From contig NZ_JAJITD010000031.1 in assembly GCF_020880815.1 (NCBI RefSeq), positions 1-41,020 of the forward strand: 41,020 nucleotides of DNA, read 5' to 3'. The translations under genes were made by a program, and so were the position numbers. Origin of the DNA: Paraburkholderia sejongensis (lineage in GTDB: Bacteria; Pseudomonadota; Gammaproteobacteria; Burkholderiales; Burkholderiaceae). The notes beneath the pieces were generated by a model that saw only the letters and a program-made list of their open reading frames with translations, was not told the origin of the DNA and did not search any database. This document shows positions 39,901-41,020 of this stretch, one piece after another. How positions within the stretch are numbered: position 1 is the stretch's first letter; each line of letters starts with the position of its first letter.

Positions 39901-41020
39901 GCGCAGCGCGGACGGTCTGGACTACAACGCGGGCTTCGGCCTGACCTGGCAGGCGGGCGCGACGCTGGGCAACGGCACGTTCACGCTGACGAACGCGACG
40001 GATGCGTTCAATGTCGACGTGGCGCTGGCTGACGAAGCTGCGTCGGCGACCGGCTGGAATGGGACCGATCTGACGAAGGCTGGCGCGGGGACGTTGACGC
40101 TGTCCGCACAGAACACGTACACCGGCACGACTGCGGTGAATGGCGGCACGCTTGCGATGGGCATCGCCGATGCGATGGCGGCGAGTTCGGCGGTGACGGT
40201 GGCGAGCGGCGCGACGCTCGCGCTGAATGATTTTTCGCAGACGTTGAATGATCTGTCGGGAGCGGGGGCGGTGACGTTGGGTTCATCGGCCGCAACCGTG
40301 CTGACTGCCAACAACACTGCGGCTACCACTTTCTCCGGCGCGATCAGCGGTGCGGGCAGTGTGGATAAGACGGGCGCCGGTGCGCTGACGCTTTCGGGGA
40401 TCAGCAACACTTATAGCGGCGGCACGACGGTCTCCGCCGGCACATTGGTAGCCACGAACGGCAACGCGCTCGGCACCGGCGCCGTCACCAACGACGCGGC
40501 GCTACAACTGGACTACGCCGCCGACAGCACGCTGGCCAACACGTTGTCCGGCACCGGTGGCCTGACCAAGACCGGCGCGGGCACCGCCACGTTGACCGCG
40601 GCAGGTTCGAGCGAAGGCGCCGTCTCGGTCGACGCGGGCACACTGGCATTCGCTCAAAGCGGCGTGTTCATCGCAGCTAGTTACACGACGCAAAGCGGCG
40701 CGACGGCCAGCATCGGCGCTTCGTCGCAACTGGCCACGACCGGCGCGTTCACCGAGGCCGCCGGCTCGACGCTGAACGTCGCCATCGGCTCGAACAGCCC
40801 GGCGATCAGCGCCGCGACGGCGAGCCTGGCCGGCACGCTGAACGTGACCGGCTTCACGGCGATCGCGCCGACATCGGCAAGCGCGTTGCCCGGCACGCTG
40901 TACACGATCGTGCATACGACCGGCGGCATTACCGGCGACTTCGGCACGATCTCGCTGGGCGGTGCATCGAGCCCGGTCGATTATCTGACGCTGGCCGCGC
41001 GTGCGAGCGCGAATGGCCTC
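36926..41020 (+). CDS. Large autotransporter adhesin, N-terminal part (runs off the window)
   Basis: A single frame of 1365 codons is open from GTG 36926 to the last base, with no stop. The N-terminus has an extended signal peptide region (YRSIWNDALGSWVAVSEL), a linker rich in Arg, and a signal core ending MAFMSAAFAQ, cleaved near residue 87. Residues about 255-460 carry chlamydial-Pmp-like repeats: FSGN, FNSN, FTGN, FDSN, FENN, FLNN alternating with GGAI or GGGI. From about residue 550 the passenger is beta-helical with PATR-type units (DKTGTGALTLSG, YSGGTTIGAGTL), including a 368-codon tandem duplication. The beta-barrel must lie beyond 41020. agggga precedes the GTG. Long frames on the opposite strand are shadows of this gene. 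Confidence 0.9.
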   Translation, partial: MNRAYRSIWNDALGSWVAVSELVSSHSKRGGRSRQRAAHMPDAPDRGAQYAAFRKPLAEHYGCGRPLRSLLFAQASSMAFMSAAFAQVTIPAGTDIATYLNSGTNWSATNYQFNIGANATWNAAITVNTAAHSTLSLDGAGNTITRTTSNLITYNSSSIDQNSVTLSNINFGQTANSGTALFYNTGGARTSNLFLNNVTFNGLQGAFGNIFYMSGTTGSTFMNITAGTGANGVTFSNNVSSGDGAGVISMYAGNMNFYGDYTFSGNRTTNYGGAISMYQSPGVMTFYGTTAFNSNYSTTYFGGAIDIWGGASTLTFNGVSTFTGNYVNTTATGSGNPRGGAINIGYTSPGSGASVVQFNAPVTFDSNYIVSTGSGGIAYGGGISAFGNGASYNYQYIFNAAAVFENNYVVKAGTGSGGGYGGAIYYDASGALVSLTSGTQFLNNYASTSGGAIYLQSGTITMSALTDNILFQGNRQGATFGTSGNYAPVIGTGTPNGIYLGSSGSLNLNANAGYQIQFYDPVSSIAGSTVTVTKAGNGEAIFYGDNGATTNYDSTIQANTTVSGGYFTLADGVNYGNTSGGVFTVTTDSAAGTAGTVRGSGGSSLRGLTFTVQSGGTVEVTDGTFTVNVGTINVQSGGQFAGNGTLAATSNINLAGTTIANVNAGETLNISGLLANTGGITVQGGGTLALSNAGNTYTGATTVSAGSRLLGGVANAFATSGSVAVDGTLDLSQNNLNQTANNLSGSGSILLGSATLTAVNGATNTTYAGALSGAGVLDKTGTGALTLSGTANDYSGGTTIGAGTLIATNGAALGSGAVSNAATLQLDFAADSTLANQLTGAGTLNKTSTGIATLTGLNSTQGAVTVTAGTLAFQQNGVFAITGGLTTSGGATTQLGPNSQLTLGGVLTQAAGSTLNVDVGAGNEPLITAASASLNGTLNIASFAGALPASASVLPSTQYTLIHTTGGITGDFSAFTFVGYVNPVDYLTLGAQRSADGLDYNAGFGLTWQAGATLGNGTFTLTNATDAFNVDVALADEAASATGWNGTDLTKAGAGTLTLSAQNTYTGTTAVNGGTLAMGIADAMAASSAVTVASGATLALNDFSQTLNDLSGAGAVTLGSSAATVLTANNTAATTFSGAISGAGSVDKTGAGALTLSGISNTYSGGTTVSAGTLVATNGNALGTGAVTNDAALQLDYAADSTLANTLSGTGGLTKTGAGTATLTAAGSSEGAVSVDAGTLAFAQSGVFIAASYTTQSGATASIGASSQLATTGAFTEAAGSTLNVAIGSNSPAISAATASLAGTLNVTGFTAIAPTSASALPGTLYTIVHTTGGITGDFGTISLGGASSPVDYLTLAARASANGL
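39008..41020 (+). repeat. Tandem duplication of a 368-codon passenger unit
   Basis: Unit 1 runs from 39008 (NTYTGATTVSAG) to 40111, and unit 2 starts at 40112 (NTYTGTTAVNGG) and is cut by the window end. The period is 1104 bases. Landmarks recur in order in both: LSGSGSILLGS/LSGAGAVTLGS, DYSGGTTIGAGTLIATNG/TYSGGTTVSAGTLVATNG, ADSTLANQL/ADSTLANTL, HTTGGITGDF twice, NPVDYLTL/SPVDYLTL. By the last landmark the two are offset by one codon. The copies have diverged moderately, so the duplication is not recent. Confidence 0.85.

Noticed and set aside
37133..40947. Long open frames on the minus strand opposite the autotransporter (for example 38210-38830, 38993-39814, 40502-40915)
   Set aside because: They are shadows of the repetitive, GC-biased sense frame: products are Arg- or Pro/Val-rich, unrelated to families, and repeat where the sense gene repeats.

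Overview
The window is high-GC DNA from a beta-proteobacterium, most probably Burkholderia sensu lato (Paraburkholderia-like). The base composition, a DUF4148 periplasmic protein, the AtzE/AtzG/AtzH-type amidase set, a BMP-family ABC importer and an ESPR-type autotransporter all fit. This assignment is inferred from gene content; no rRNA or other taxonomic marker is present.

Layout. 1-4660 is a less GC-rich, scarred accessory segment. It holds the 3' end of an IS3-family element, a decayed copy of the 3' end of an atzH-like gene, a broken AraC-type regulator, two strong palindromes, and an intact three-gene membrane module: a HAD-UbiA fusion, a polytopic membrane protein and an SMR/EamA transporter. 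Its right edge is the intact atzH-like gene, so about 4.1 kb is bracketed by 111-bp direct repeats. 4671-14245 is a divergent amide/ureide unit. Leftward run a cysteine hydrolase, an AMI1-like amidase, AtzG-, AtzE- and AtzH-like proteins. Rightward run a BMP binding protein, a double ATPase, two permeases and a TetR regulator. Nearly every junction is an ATGA overlap. 14247-21011 is a second divergent unit: a PotABCD-type importer leftward, and a PuuE/NodB-fold hydrolase, a GntR/FCD regulator and a flavin reductase-like protein rightward. Together the two units look like an uptake and hydrolysis programme for nitrogen-rich amides, ureides or cyclic compounds; the real substrates are unknown.

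21198-25338 holds a DUF4148 protein, a DUF2182-DUF899 pair, a divergent TPR/winged-helix regulator and a beta-propeller. 25296-30864 (minus) is a seven-gene Mrp-type cation/proton antiporter operon with a near-consensus sigma70 promoter. Its gene order resembles archaeal MBH/Mrp modules, and its last gene fuses two proton-channel subunits (1031 aa).

31448-36355 holds single genes: an orphan amino-acid binding protein, DUF190, DUF2252, a small lipoprotein, a VOC/PhnB protein and an EAL-only phosphodiesterase. From 36926 to the window end runs one uninterrupted 1365-codon frame, the N-terminal part of a giant autotransporter. It has an ESPR signal region, chlamydial-Pmp-like FxxN/GGAI repeats, PATR-type repeats and a 368-codon tandem duplication. 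Its C-terminus lies beyond the window.
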